A stretch of DNA of 64,000 nt from an uncultured Nocardioides sp. (GCF_947488515.1 NZ_CANKZF010000001.1:1116001-1180000); one strand, 5' to 3'. Counted from the stretch's first letter, positions 1-8,534 are shown. Notes: generated by a model not told the origin, from the letters alone. Translations and numbers: made by a program.

Positions 1-464
1 TCGCCATCTTCCAGCGCGGCTGGGGGTCGTCCCTGCTCGGCTTCGACTCGTGGGGCGCCCTCGACGTCACCACTCCCCTGCTGCTGTTCATGTTCGCGTT
101 CGGGTTGTCGATGGACTACCACGTCTTCCTGGTCGCCCGGATCCGCGAGGCGTGGGACGAGGCCCTGGCCCGCCCGACGCGCAAGCGGGATCGCGGCAAG
201 GACCTCCGGGCGCTCAACGACGAGGCCGTGCTCACCGGCATCACCGCCTCGGGACCGGTGGTGACGCTCGCCGCGGTCGCGATCGGGATCGTGTTCCTCG
301 GCTTCGCGCTCGGCGAGCTGATCGCGGTCAAGGAGATCGGCGTCGGGATGACCGTGGCCGTGCTGCTCGACGTGACGATCGTGCGTGGCCTGCTGCTGCC
401 GGCGTCGATGACGCTGCTGGGGCGGTGGAACTGGTGGCTGCCCGGGCAGGGGCAGCAGGGCTGA
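1..464 (+). CDS. MMPL/RND-family transporter, C-terminal fragment
   Basis: Only the last 153 codons are visible; the frame is open at the window edge, so the gene begins upstream. The fragment carries the closing membrane segments of an MMPL-type (RND superfamily) exporter: a segment with the family motif FGLSMDYHVFLVARIRE, then a hydrophobic pair ending in RGLLLPASMTLLGRWNWWLP. In this family the D-Y pair in the membrane segment carries protons that drive export of lipids or hydrophobic compounds. The substrate cannot be told from the tail. It is followed by a convergent small membrane protein gene 6 bp away. Confidence 0.85.
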   Translation, partial: AIFQRGWGSSLLGFDSWGALDVTTPLLLFMFAFGLSMDYHVFLVARIREAWDEALARPTRKRDRGKDLRALNDEAVLTGITASGPVVTLAAVAIGIVFLGFALGELIAVKEIGVGMTVAVLLDVTIVRGLLLPASMTLLGRWNWWLPGQGQQG

Positions 465-470
465 GGAGCC

Positions 471-767
471 TCAGCGCTCGTCGGTGGTGGCGGAGGTGCC
501 CGTCGTGCCCGAGCCACCCGGGGTGCCCGGTGCGTCCGCCGCGTCTGTCGCGTCCGCCTCCTCGGAGCGCTGGACCGGCTCGTCGCCGTAGACGCCGGCG
601 TCCTTGGCCGCCTGCGCCTTGCGCAGCTGCTTGACGAGGCTGAACGCGATGATGACGACCGCGATGATCATGAAGATCCACACGGCGAAGCCCAGCGGCC
701 CCGCCTTCACCTCGGTGTCCTCCGGAGTGGGGTCGTTCACGAGCGCGATGATCAGCAGGTGGAGCAT
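471..767 (-). CDS. Small single-pass membrane protein next to mca
   Basis: A 98-residue protein with a short hydrophobic N-terminus, one clear membrane segment around residues 27-46 (GFAVWIFMIIAVVIIAFSL) and a basic stretch after it. The tail is low-complexity acidic/Thr/Gly. It follows mca by 23 bp on the same strand and is probably co-transcribed. A small membrane protein next to mca is also found in mycobacteria (Rv1083-like position), so this is a conserved neighbour of unknown function. Confidence 0.7.
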   Translation of the reverse strand: MLHLLIIALVNDPTPEDTEVKAGPLGFAVWIFMIIAVVIIAFSLVKQLRKAQAAKDAGVYGDEPVQRSEEADATDAADAPGTPGGSGTTGTSATTDER

Positions 768-790
768 GCCCCTAGTGTCCCACTTCCCGC

Positions 791-1690
791 TCAGGGAGCG
801 GGGGTCGGGATCCCCGCGAAGAGATCGTCCTCGGGCAGCGTGCTCTCGACCGTCGACTCGACCAGCTCGTAGTCCTCGGTGGGCCAGGTCTTCTGCTGAA
901 TCTCACGCGGGATCGCGAACCACATGCCGTCGGGGTCGATCTGCGTGGCGTGGGCGAGCAGCGCCTGGTCGCGGACCCCGAAGTAGTCGCCGCACGGCAC
1001 CCGCGTGGTGATCCGGTCGTCCCACTCCGGCTCGCGCTCCCACTTCTCGAGGCGCTCGGCGTAGGGCGACTCGAGGTCGTGGGCGAGCATCGCCTCGTGG
1101 AGGGCGTTGGTCTTCGCCCAGCTCCAGCCGTGGTGGTAGTAGAGCTTCATCGGCTGCCACGGCTCACCCGCGTCGGGGAAGCGCTCCGGGTCGCCGGCCG
1201 CGTGGTAGGCGGCGACGGAGACCTCGTGGCAGCGGATGTGGTCGGGGTGCGGGTAGCCGCCGCGCTCGTCGTACGTCGTCAGCACGTGGGGACGGAACCC
1301 GCGGATCAGCCGTACGAGGCGCTCGGTGGCCTCCTCGAGCGGCACGAGTGCGAAGCAGCCCTCCGGGAGCGGTGGGAGCGGGTCACCCTCGGGCCAGCCG
1401 GAGTCGATGAAGCCCAGCCAGTCCTGACGGATGCCGAGGATGTCGCGGGCGCGGTGCATCTCCTCGCGGCGGATCTCGGTGATGTTCTCCCAGACCTCGG
1501 GGCGGTCCATCTTGGCGTTGAGCACCGAGCCGCGCTCGCCGCCGGTGCAGGTGGCGACGTGGACGTCGACCCCCTCGGCGACGTACTTCGCCGTGGACGC
1601 GGCCCCCTTGCTCGACTCGTCGTCGGGGTGGGCGTGGACGTGCATGAGTCGGAGGCCGGCGCGGGGTCGGTCTGCGGGGGGCTGGGCCAT
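791..1690 (-). CDS. mca: Mycothiol S-conjugate amidase
   Basis: A 299-residue LmbE/MshB-type zinc amidase. It cleaves mycothiol S-conjugates of toxins to a mercapturic acid and GlcN-Ins, the detoxification step of mycothiol metabolism. The zinc motif AHPDDE lies at residues 20-25 and a second histidine-rich site, HPDHIRCH, near residue 150. A long C-terminal part (residues 200-299) fits Mca better than the shorter MshB. The ATG at 1690 is preceded by a TAGACT -10 box with 7-nt spacing and no Shine-Dalgarno sequence, so a leaderless mRNA is likely. It is divergent from the DUF4307 gene. Confidence 0.92.
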   Translation of the reverse strand: MAQPPADRPRAGLRLMHVHAHPDDESSKGAASTAKYVAEGVDVHVATCTGGERGSVLNAKMDRPEVWENITEIRREEMHRARDILGIRQDWLGFIDSGWPEGDPLPPLPEGCFALVPLEEATERLVRLIRGFRPHVLTTYDERGGYPHPDHIRCHEVSVAAYHAAGDPERFPDAGEPWQPMKLYYHHGWSWAKTNALHEAMLAHDLESPYAERLEKWEREPEWDDRITTRVPCGDYFGVRDQALLAHATQIDPDGMWFAIPREIQQKTWPTEDYELVESTVESTLPEDDLFAGIPTPAP

Positions 1691-1697
1691 GGCCTGA

Positions 1698-1721
1698 AGT
1701 CTAGGAGGAGGGACTTACGCT
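1698..1721. promoter_or_regulatory. Back-to-back leaderless-type promoters (mca / DUF4307)
   Basis: Two -10-like hexamers face away from each other in 38 bp. TAGACT on the minus strand (1703-1698) is 7 nt from the mca ATG. TACGCT on the plus strand (1716-1721) is 7 nt from the GTG at 1729. The spacing places both transcription starts on or next to the start codons. Confidence 0.6.
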
Positions 1722-1728
1722 TCTGTGC

Positions 1729-2118
1729 GTGACCACCGACCTCGCCGACCGCTACGGCGCCCCCGCCCGGTGGCGGCGCCCCGCAGTCGTGGGCCTCGCG
1801 GTCGTCCTCGCCGTCGTCGGACTGACGTGGCTCGGCTGGACGGCGTGGTTCCACGGCAGCCCCGACGTCCGCTCCGAGGTCGTCACCTTCGACGTCACGA
1901 GCGACCACCAGGTCGAGGCCCGCGTCGACGTCCAGCTGGCGGACGGTGTGGAGGCCAGCTGCCGCGTGCGCGCCTTGGCCGAGGACAAGACGGCCGTCGG
2001 CGAGCTCGCCTTCACCCCGGTCGACGGACCCAACGAGGTCGTCATCCGCACCGAGCGCCGCGCCACCTCCGTGGAGAAGCTCGGGTGCACCTCGCCCGAC
2101 CAGCCGCGACCGCGCTGA
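1729..2118 (+). CDS. DUF4307 membrane-anchored protein
   Basis: A 129-residue protein with a cytoplasmic N-terminus, one membrane segment (about residues 19-40) and a short beta-rich extracytoplasmic domain. It has two cysteines, in ASCRV and KLGCT, that could pair. It matches the actinobacterial DUF4307 family, whose role is unknown and which is commonly found beside mca. The GTG start follows a TACGCT box at leaderless distance. The C-terminus is proline/arginine-rich. Confidence 0.75.
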   Translation: MTTDLADRYGAPARWRRPAVVGLAVVLAVVGLTWLGWTAWFHGSPDVRSEVVTFDVTSDHQVEARVDVQLADGVEASCRVRALAEDKTAVGELAFTPVDGPNEVVIRTERRATSVEKLGCTSPDQPRPR

Positions 2119-2150
2119 GCCGTCGGCCTGCACTTTTGCCTCAGTCTTGC

Positions 2151-2266
2151 TAACCTGATCGTTCTGCCCGTCCGGGTGCGCTGGCCGACGTCTGTCGCCG
2201 CGCCGACACCGATCGGACGGAAGATCCCACTGACCCGATGCGGGCGCGCTGAGGCACACCCGCATC
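2151..2266 (+). promoter_or_regulatory. greA leader: -10 box and hairpin
   Basis: A TAACCT -10 box (2151-2156) suggests a leader of about 130 nt before greA. The leader holds a hairpin with ATGCGGG (2239-2245) pairing with CCCGCAT (2260-2266). Its role is not known. Confidence 0.4.
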
Positions 2267-2293
2267 CAGTACCACGTGAGCAGGAGCACCGAC

Positions 2294-2785
2294 ATGACCG
2301 ACCAGGGCACCGTCTGGCTGACCCAGGAGGCCTACGACAAGCTGCAGGCCGAGCTCGAGGACCTCAAGGGCCCCAAGCGCCAGGACATCATCGAGAAGAT
2401 CGCCGCAGCGCGTGACGAGGGCGACCTCAAGGAGAACAGCGGCTACCACGCCGCCAAGGACGACCAGGGCAAGCAGGAGGCCCGCATCCGTCAGCTCGAG
2501 GACATGCTCCGCAAGGCCGAGGTCGGCGAGACGCCTCCCAACGACGGTGTCGTCGAGCCCGGGATGGTCGTGACCGCCCGCATCGACGGCGGCGACGAGG
2601 AGAAGTTCCTCCTCGGCGCCCGCGAGAACCTCTCCGAGGGCGACACCCTCGACGTCTACTCGCCGCAGACCGCCCTGGGATCCGCGATCAACGGCAAGAG
2701 CAAGGGCGACACGGTCGCCTACACCGCGCCCACCGGCAAGGAGTTCTCCGTCGAGATCGTCGACGCGGAGCCCTACCAGGCCTGA
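2294..2785 (+). CDS. greA: Transcription elongation factor GreA
   Basis: A 163-residue GreA that enters the RNA polymerase secondary channel and stimulates cleavage of backtracked transcripts. The N-terminal coiled coil carries the acidic tip motif GDLKENSGYHAAK (D44, E47 are the catalytic-tip acids). The C-terminal FKBP-like domain closes the protein. The ATG at 2294 is chosen because AGGAG lies 7 nt upstream; a GTG at 2276 would add six residues with no ribosome site. Downstream lie two 54-bp palindromic repeats. Confidence 0.95.
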   Translation: MTDQGTVWLTQEAYDKLQAELEDLKGPKRQDIIEKIAAARDEGDLKENSGYHAAKDDQGKQEARIRQLEDMLRKAEVGETPPNDGVVEPGMVVTARIDGGDEEKFLLGARENLSEGDTLDVYSPQTALGSAINGKSKGDTVAYTAPTGKEFSVEIVDAEPYQA

Positions 2786-2806
2786 GCACCACCCCGATCA
2801 CCGCCG

Positions 2807-2942
2807 GAGCGGTGGTCCACCTACATTCCTGACTCGTCAGATGTGGCTGGGCCACCGCTCCTCGGCATTTCATGGCGTGTCGACCTCCGGGCGGTGGCCT
2901 ACCGACATTCCGGGCGCCCGGAATGTCGGTGACGCACCGCTC
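2807..2942. repeat. Two 54-bp palindromic intergenic repeats
   Basis: Copy 1 is 2807-2860 and copy 2 is 2889-2942. Both run from G(A/G)GCGGTGG to (C/G)CACCGCTC and align without gaps over 54 bp. The core of copy 2 is a perfect 28-bp palindrome (ACATTCCGGGC facing GCCCGGAATGT). Copy 1 shows the same plan with drift. A half-like third copy is at 40801-40842. They lie between convergent greA and ilvA, where they may also end transcription. Confidence 0.75.
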
Positions 2943-2956
2943 CGGGCGTACGACGC

Positions 2957-4165
2957 TCAGTTGTCGACGCGGTAGCCGCGCTCGCGCAGCCGGGCCATCA
3001 GGTGCTCGGCGTGCGTCTCGCCGCGGGTCTCGAGCTGGATGCGCACCTCGACCTCGTTGAGGGTCAGCGACGGCGAGATCCGCTCGTGGGCGACCTCGAG
3101 CACGTTGGCGCCCTCCGCGCCGACCTCGGCGAGCAGGGAGGCCAGGCCGCCGGGCAGGTCGGGGATGCACACGCGGAGGTAGAGGTAGCGACCGGCCGCG
3201 GCGAGGCCGTGGCGGATGACCTTGCTGAGCAGGAGCGGGTCGATGTTGCCACCGGACAGCACCGCGACGGCCGGGGTCTCGAAGCCGGACGGGTTGTCGA
3301 GCAGGGCCGCGACGGCGGCCGCACCAGCGGGCTCGACGACCTGCTTGGCCCGCTCGATCAGGGCGAGCAGCGCGCGGGACAGCGACTCCTCCGAGACGGT
3401 CACGATCTCGTCGACGTGGTCGCGCACCGCCGCGAAGGTGATGTCACCGGGCCTGCCGACCGCGATGCCGTCGGCCATCGTGCTCATCGACTCGAGCGGC
3501 ACCGGCTCGCCGGCTGCGAGCGAGCCCGGGTAGGCCGCGGCGCCCTCCGCCTGCACCCCCACCACGCGTACGTCGGGGCGCAGCGCCTTGACCGCGATCG
3601 CCACCCCGGCGAGCAACCCGCCACCGCCGGTGGGCACCAGCACGGTGCGGACGTCCGGCGCCTGCTCGAGGACCTCGAGCCCGAGCGTGCCCTGCCCCGC
3701 GACGATGTCCACGTGGTCGAAGGGGTGGATCAGCACCGCGCCGGTCTCGGCCGCGAACTCCCGGGCGCGGGCGAGCGAGTCCTCGAGGTAGCGGCCGTGG
3801 AAGACGACGTCGGCGCCGTAGCCGCGGGTCGCCTTCTCCTTGGGGATCGGCGCCCCTTCGGGCATGAACACGGTGGAGCTGATGCCGAGCGTCGAGGCGG
3901 CGAGCGCGACGCCCTGGGCGTGGTTGCCGGCGGACGCCGCGACGACGCCCTTGGCCCGCTCCTCGGCGGACAGGCGCGAGATGCGGACGAAGGCACCCCG
4001 CGACTTGAACGAGCCGGTGCGCTGGAGGTTCTCGCACTTCAGCGACACCCGTCCACCGACGAGCGCCGACAGCCAGCGCGACTCCTCCATCGGCGTGGTC
4101 ACCGTCAGGCCCTCGAGCATCTCGCGCGCGGCGATGATGTCGGCCAGCGAGCACTGCTCAGTCAT
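2957..4165 (-). CDS. ilvA: Threonine ammonia-lyase with ACT domain
   Basis: A 402-residue PLP enzyme that converts threonine to 2-oxobutanoate and ammonia, the first step toward isoleucine. The PLP lysine is K54 in GSFKSRGAF, followed by SAGNHAQGV and the glycine-rich phosphate loop GGGGLLAG. The last 75-80 residues form a single ACT-type regulatory domain, typical of the medium-length (about 400 residue) form. Its ATG overlaps the stop of the upstream AI-2E-type permease gene by 4 bp (ATGA), so the two are translationally coupled. Confidence 0.92.
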   Translation of the reverse strand: MTEQCSLADIIAAREMLEGLTVTTPMEESRWLSALVGGRVSLKCENLQRTGSFKSRGAFVRISRLSAEERAKGVVAASAGNHAQGVALAASTLGISSTVFMPEGAPIPKEKATRGYGADVVFHGRYLEDSLARAREFAAETGAVLIHPFDHVDIVAGQGTLGLEVLEQAPDVRTVLVPTGGGGLLAGVAIAVKALRPDVRVVGVQAEGAAAYPGSLAAGEPVPLESMSTMADGIAVGRPGDITFAAVRDHVDEIVTVSEESLSRALLALIERAKQVVEPAGAAAVAALLDNPSGFETPAVAVLSGGNIDPLLLSKVIRHGLAAAGRYLYLRVCIPDLPGGLASLLAEVGAEGANVLEVAHERISPSLTLNEVEVRIQLETRGETHAEHLMARLRERGYRVDN

Positions 4166-5532
4166 GCCCTGTCCTCGTGCTTGTCGTCGGGGTCGTCCGG
4201 ACCCGCGAGGGGGCCGTCGTCGTGGACCTGGTCGCCCTCGTTGGGAGGTGGCCCGATGTCGTCCTCGAGCGCGTCGTCGGGATCGTCCTCACCGACGTCG
4301 GTGTAGGAGGCGAGGTGCTGCGCGACGGCGTTGCCGGCCGCGGCGAGGGGTACGGCGACCAGCGCGCCCGCGATGCCTGCCACGAGCACCCCGCAGCCGA
4401 TCGCCACGATCACGCCGAGCGGGTGCAGCGAGACGAAGCGGCCCATGAGGAACGGTTGCAGCACGTGGCCCTCGATCTGCTGGACCAGGATCACGCCGCC
4501 CAGCATCAGCAACGCCGTCCACGGGCCCTGGTCGACCAGCGCGACGAGGATCGCGACCACTCCAGCCACGGTGGCACCGATCATCGGGACGAACGCGCCG
4601 AGGAAGACCAGCACGCCGATGGCCATGACGAACGGCACGCCGAGGAGCACGGCGACCAGCATGATCCCGATCGCGTCGACCAAGGCCACCAGGACGGTCG
4701 CCCGCACGAACTGGGTCAGCGACACCCACGCGACGCGGCCCGAGGCGTCGACGCGCTCGCGCGCGGCGCGGGGGGCGATCCGCACCAGCCACGACCAGAT
4801 GCGCTCGCCGTCGGCGAGGAAGAAGTAGGTGGAGAACAGCACGATGAAGAAGCCCGCGACCACGTGGCCGAGGGCCGTGCCGACCTCGGTGGCCCGGGTG
4901 ACCATGCCGTCGGTGCCGGTGCTGCCGGACACGGCGGCCTGCATCTGCTTGATGTAGCCGTCGAGCTGGGAGTCCGAGACGTGGAACGGACCGGTGCGCA
5001 GCCACTCCCTGACCTGGCCGAGCCCGGTGACCACCGAGTCGGACAGGTCGCTCGCGCCCTGGGCGACCTGCTGGCCGACGAAGGTCAGCAGCAGCCCGAC
5101 CGTCCCGAGGCCGATGAGCATCACGACGCCGGTCGCGAGGCCGCGCGGCACCCCGACCCGGCGCAGCCAGATGACCACGGGTGAGGCCAGCGCGGTGATC
5201 AGCAGCGCGATGGCGAGCGGCAGGGTGATGACGGCGAAGAAGCGCAGGGTCCACAGCAGGCCGAGCATCGCGATCGCGATGGCGATGAGCCGCCAGGACC
5301 AGGCGGCGGCGAGGTCGAGGCCCCACGGCACCTGGGCGCGGCTGAAGTTGGAAGGTCCGGTGGTGAACGCCGGCTCGGTCCGGCGCTCGGCACGAGACTG
5401 CGCCCACTGGGCGACGATGCGCTCGGTGAGCCCGTCCTCCTCGCGGGCGAGAGCGGCGAACAGCCGACGTCGTCCCGACTCCACCTCGGGGTCGCCCGGG
5501 GTGTCTGCCGAGGGCCTGCTCTGCTCGCTCAC
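4162..5532 (-). CDS. AI-2E family transporter (PerM/TqsA-like)
   Basis: A 456-residue integral membrane protein with an N-terminal cytoplasmic stretch of about 80 residues, about eight membrane segments and an acidic C-terminal tail (DDP/EDD rich). The central part (residues 90-410) matches the AI-2E/PerM permease family; known members export or take up autoinducer-2 or act as sodium/proton antiporters, and the substrate here is unknown. The GTG start at 5532 follows TAGCGT (5544-5539) by 6 nt, so a leaderless mRNA is likely; that box overlaps the stop codon of glmL. The gene is coupled to ilvA. Confidence 0.85.
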   Translation of the reverse strand: MSEQSRPSADTPGDPEVESGRRRLFAALAREEDGLTERIVAQWAQSRAERRTEPAFTTGPSNFSRAQVPWGLDLAAAWSWRLIAIAIAMLGLLWTLRFFAVITLPLAIALLITALASPVVIWLRRVGVPRGLATGVVMLIGLGTVGLLLTFVGQQVAQGASDLSDSVVTGLGQVREWLRTGPFHVSDSQLDGYIKQMQAAVSGSTGTDGMVTRATEVGTALGHVVAGFFIVLFSTYFFLADGERIWSWLVRIAPRAARERVDASGRVAWVSLTQFVRATVLVALVDAIGIMLVAVLLGVPFVMAIGVLVFLGAFVPMIGATVAGVVAILVALVDQGPWTALLMLGGVILVQQIEGHVLQPFLMGRFVSLHPLGVIVAIGCGVLVAGIAGALVAVPLAAAGNAVAQHLASYTDVGEDDPDDALEDDIGPPPNEGDQVHDDGPLAGPDDPDDKHEDRA

Positions 5533-5538
5533 GTCGTC

Positions 5539-5544
5539 ACGCTA
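5539..5544 (-). promoter_or_regulatory. -10 box of the AI-2E permease-ilvA operon
   Basis: TAGCGT reads on the minus strand 6 nt before the GTG at 5532. Its 5' end is the TAG stop codon of glmL, so the promoter is embedded in the end of the preceding gene. Confidence 0.5.
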
Positions 5545-6948
5545 CCCATCCCCTGAGGCCCTGAGACCATCCAGCAGGCGGTGTGCCGTCACGGGGTGCT
5601 CCTCGGCCAGCAGCCCTGCGGCGGCGAGCACGTAGTCGTGGTCGACGACCACGCGCGGGTCGCGCGGCAGCTGCCAGCCCCCCTCGAAGGCGTCGCCCGT
5701 GGCCGGCGCCAGCACCCGGCGTACGGCGCCGGGGCCACCGTGGCGCAGCACGCCACCCGAGCCGACCAGGAGGTCGACCTCGCGAAGGTCCTTGCCGCTG
5801 CGCTCGACCACGCGGCCCTCGGGGCTCACCACCACCTTGCTCCGGCCGGCGTGGCGCTCGAGGGCGATCCGGACGGCGGCCGCGGCGATGTCGAGGTCAG
5901 CGTCCTGCTCGGCAGCCGGGTCGGGGCAGCCGTCCGGGAGGAGGTCGGGCTGCTCCCGGCGGCGTACGGCGGCGGCGTGGAGGTCGTCGCGGCCGGCCGC
6001 CTCGACCGTCGAGACGGCCGACCAACGCATGCCGAGGTCGCCCTCGACCGTGCGGGTGACCGGCGTGGTGGCGACGACCTCGCGGGCCAGTCCGCTGTCC
6101 TCGGGGTCGAGCTCGACGACGCTGTGCACATCGGTGGTCGCACCACCGACGTCGACGACCACGACGTCACCGGCACCGCGGTGCTGGTCGTCGAGGCCGC
6201 GGGCGAGCAGCTCCACGCCGGTGAGCACGACGTCGGGCGTCGCGCCGCGCACGATCGAGGTGAAGGTGCGGCCTCGGGCGTCGGTGCGGCTGCTGAGGTG
6301 CTTGCCGCCGATGACGTGGCTCAGGAAGATCTCGCGGATCGCCCGGCGCGCGCTGTCCGGGGCGAGCACGCCGATGCGCGGCACCACGTTGTCGGCGAGC
6401 ACGTGAGGCGTGCCCGAGCCGTGGAGCAGCTCCGCGACCAGGGGCTGTGACTCGACGTTGCCGGCCACCACGACGGGCCCCGGCCACGGCTGCCCGGCCA
6501 GGAAGCGGGCGTCGCCCTCGAGCACCTCGGCGTTGCCGCCGTCGGTGCCGCCGACGAGCAGCACCACGTCGGGCTCGGCCGCCCGGAGCGCGGCCAGCTT
6601 GGTGTCGTCGAGCCCGCCGTGCAGCACCAGCACGACCTTGCCGCCGCTGGAGAGCGCGACCCGGCGGCCGGCCTCGGCGGTGACCAGCTCCTCGTTGCCG
6701 ACGACCGCGATGCGCAGCCCGCCGCCGGCGCTGGAGCAGGCGAGCACGTCGGCGTCGACTGCGCGGGGGTCCTGCTCGGCGAGCGCGGCCACGCAGGCGT
6801 CGTACCCGTCGAGGACGTCACCGGCGCCGGTCGCGTCCGGCAGCGTGGTCGGGTGGCTCGCGGTGGCGAGGAGCTCGCCTGTCGTGCGGTCCACGAGCAC
6901 GGCCTTGGTGAACGTCGAGCCGAAGTCGACGCAGACGACCGCGCTCAC
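5542..6948 (-). CDS. GlmL/MutL-type ASKHA ATPase
   Basis: A 468-residue actin-fold ATPase of the MutL/GlmL family, which accompanies adenosylcobalamin-dependent aminomutases such as glutamate mutase as a presumed reactivation factor. The first phosphate loop is CVDFGSTFTKAVLVD (residues 5-19) and the second VDVGGATTDVHSV near residue 260. No mutase subunit gene lies in the window, so it is an orphan here. The GTG at 6948 overlaps the DUF202 stop by 4 bp (GTGA). A longer open frame continues upstream but only reads metB out of frame. It ends the metB-DUF202-glmL run. Confidence 0.85.
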   Translation of the reverse strand: MSAVVCVDFGSTFTKAVLVDRTTGELLATASHPTTLPDATGAGDVLDGYDACVAALAEQDPRAVDADVLACSSAGGGLRIAVVGNEELVTAEAGRRVALSSGGKVVLVLHGGLDDTKLAALRAAEPDVVLLVGGTDGGNAEVLEGDARFLAGQPWPGPVVVAGNVESQPLVAELLHGSGTPHVLADNVVPRIGVLAPDSARRAIREIFLSHVIGGKHLSSRTDARGRTFTSIVRGATPDVVLTGVELLARGLDDQHRGAGDVVVVDVGGATTDVHSVVELDPEDSGLAREVVATTPVTRTVEGDLGMRWSAVSTVEAAGRDDLHAAAVRRREQPDLLPDGCPDPAAEQDADLDIAAAAVRIALERHAGRSKVVVSPEGRVVERSGKDLREVDLLVGSGGVLRHGGPGAVRRVLAPATGDAFEGGWQLPRDPRVVVDHDYVLAAAGLLAEEHPVTAHRLLDGLRASGDG

Positions 6949-7262
6949 ACCAGCACCGTCAGGGCGACCACCACGATGATCGCGATCACGGCGAGGACGA
7001 CCACCTGCGCGCCGAATCCGTGGGGGAGGTCGGTGCCCGTCCGGATCGCCCGCTCGGCCTGGCGGTAGCGGTGCCAGCCGACGCCAGCGGTCAGCGCCGA
7101 CGCGACCAGGAGGGCGATGCCCAGGGCGACGTTGGGCCAGGCGTCGTCCAGCAGGTTGAGGGCACCGACAGCCGCCACGACGAGGCCGATCGCGGTGCGC
7201 TCGTAGGCGAGGAGGGTCCGCTCGTTGGCCAGGAGGTAGCGGGGATCGGGTGCCTCGTCCAT
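6945..7262 (-). CDS. DUF202 (YidH-like) membrane protein
   Basis: A 105-residue protein with the family signature LLANERTLLAYERTAIGLVV near the N-terminus and three membrane segments (about residues 24-40, 46-62 and 84-104). The function of the DUF202 family is not established. It starts 3 bp after the metB stop and overlaps the glmL start by 4 bp, so the three genes form one transcription and translation unit. Confidence 0.85.
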   Translation of the reverse strand: MDEAPDPRYLLANERTLLAYERTAIGLVVAAVGALNLLDDAWPNVALGIALLVASALTAGVGWHRYRQAERAIRTGTDLPHGFGAQVVVLAVIAIIVVVALTVLV

Positions 7263-7265
7263 GAC

Positions 7266-8426
7266 TCAGCCCAGGGAGCGGTCGAGGTCGGCGACGAGGT
7301 CGTCGACGGTCTCGATGCCGACGCTGAGCCGGATGAGGTCGTCCGGCACCTCGAGGTCGGTGCCCGCGACGCTGGCGTGGGTCATCTTCCCCGGGTGCTC
7401 GATGAGCGACTCGACGCCGCCGAGCGACTCCCCGAGGGTGAACACCTCGGCGCGCTCGCAGACGGCGAGGGCCTGCTCGAGCCCACCGGCGACGCGGAAC
7501 GAGATCATCCCGCCGAAGCGCTTCATCTGACGGGCGGCGACCTCGTGGCCCGGGTGGGCCGCGAGGCCGGGATAGATCACCTCGGTGACCCGCGGGTCGC
7601 CGTCGAGGAACTCGACGATCCGCTCCGCGTTGTCGCAGTGGCGGTCCATGCGGACGCCGAGCGTCTTGAGGCCGCGGTGCGTCAGGAAGGCGTCGAACGG
7701 TCCGGCCACCGCGCCCATGGCGTTCTGGTGGTAGCCGACCTTCTCGGCGAGCTCGAGGTCCCGCACGACGACCGCTCCCCCGACGACGTCGCTGTGCCCG
7801 CCGACGTACTTGGTCGTCGAGTGCACCACCACGTCGGCGCCGAGCGTGAGCGGCTGCTGGAGGTAGGGCGAGGCGAAGGTGTTGTCGACGACGAGCAGGG
7901 CGCCCGCGTCGTGCGCGACGGTGGCCAGCGCCTCGATGTCGCCGATGGTGAGCATCGGGTTGGTGGGCGTCTCGACCCACACGAGCTTGGTGCGGCCGGG
8001 CTCGATGGCCGCGGCGACGGCGTCGGTGTCGGCCACCGACGCCGAGCTGTGGTCGGTGCCCCAGACCTTGGCGACCTTGTCGAAGAGGCGGTGCGTGCCG
8101 CCGTAGGCGTCGTCGGGGATCACGACGTGGTCGCCGGGGCGCGTCAGCGCCCGGATGATGGTGTCCTCGGCAGCGAGACCGGAGGCGAAGGCGAACCCCT
8201 TCTCGCCGTCCTCGACCGCCGCGAGGGCGCCCTCCAGCGCCGTACGCGTCGGGTTCGCGGAGCGGCTGTACTCGTAGCCGCCGCGCAGGCCGCCGACGCC
8301 GTCCTGCTTGTAGGTGCTGCTGGCGTAGATGGGCGGGTTGACCGCCCCGGTCATCGCGTCGGGCTCGTAGCCGGCGTGGATCGCACGCGTGTCGAAACCG
8401 GACTTGTTGCGGTGCTCCTGGGTCAC
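7266..8426 (-). CDS. metB: Cystathionine gamma-synthase
   Basis: A 386-residue Cys/Met-metabolism PLP enzyme of the usual MetB length. It joins an activated homoserine ester with cysteine to give cystathionine. The PLP lysine is K206 in STTKYVGGHSD, with the cofactor aspartate in VVDNTFASPYLQ (D181) and YSRSANPT for phosphate binding. The family is broad and cystathionine gamma-lyase is a possible alternative. The GTG at 8426 is chosen because TACCCT lies 6 nt upstream (leaderless type) and homology starts there; in-frame sequence further upstream is not coding. Confidence 0.9.
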   Translation of the reverse strand: MTQEHRNKSGFDTRAIHAGYEPDAMTGAVNPPIYASSTYKQDGVGGLRGGYEYSRSANPTRTALEGALAAVEDGEKGFAFASGLAAEDTIIRALTRPGDHVVIPDDAYGGTHRLFDKVAKVWGTDHSSASVADTDAVAAAIEPGRTKLVWVETPTNPMLTIGDIEALATVAHDAGALLVVDNTFASPYLQQPLTLGADVVVHSTTKYVGGHSDVVGGAVVVRDLELAEKVGYHQNAMGAVAGPFDAFLTHRGLKTLGVRMDRHCDNAERIVEFLDGDPRVTEVIYPGLAAHPGHEVAARQMKRFGGMISFRVAGGLEQALAVCERAEVFTLGESLGGVESLIEHPGKMTHASVAGTDLEVPDDLIRLSVGIETVDDLVADLDRSLG

Positions 8427-8432
8427 ATGGCG

Positions 8433-8438
8433 AGGGTA
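8433..8438 (-). promoter_or_regulatory. -10 box of metB
   Basis: TACCCT reads on the minus strand 6 nt before the metB GTG. No Shine-Dalgarno sequence is present, which suggests a leaderless mRNA. Confidence 0.5.
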
Positions 8439-8534
8439 GACCCCGCGGCTCTCGGCCCGGACAGGGGAACGGCCGCCGCACCGCTGGCGCGGCGGCCGTC
8501 CGATGTTCCGGTCATCCGTGTGGCCCGGCACTCC

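Noticed and set aside
5542..8481. A 979-codon minus-strand open frame
   Set aside because: Its first half reads metB and DUF202 DNA out of frame; only the last 468 codons from the GTG at 6948 match GlmL.
8427..8534. Further copy of the 54-bp palindromic repeat, or a SAM-type riboswitch for metB
   Set aside because: Only a short GATGTTCCGG-type match is seen, too weak to call. The gap upstream of metB is short and shows no riboswitch core; the promoter is leaderless.
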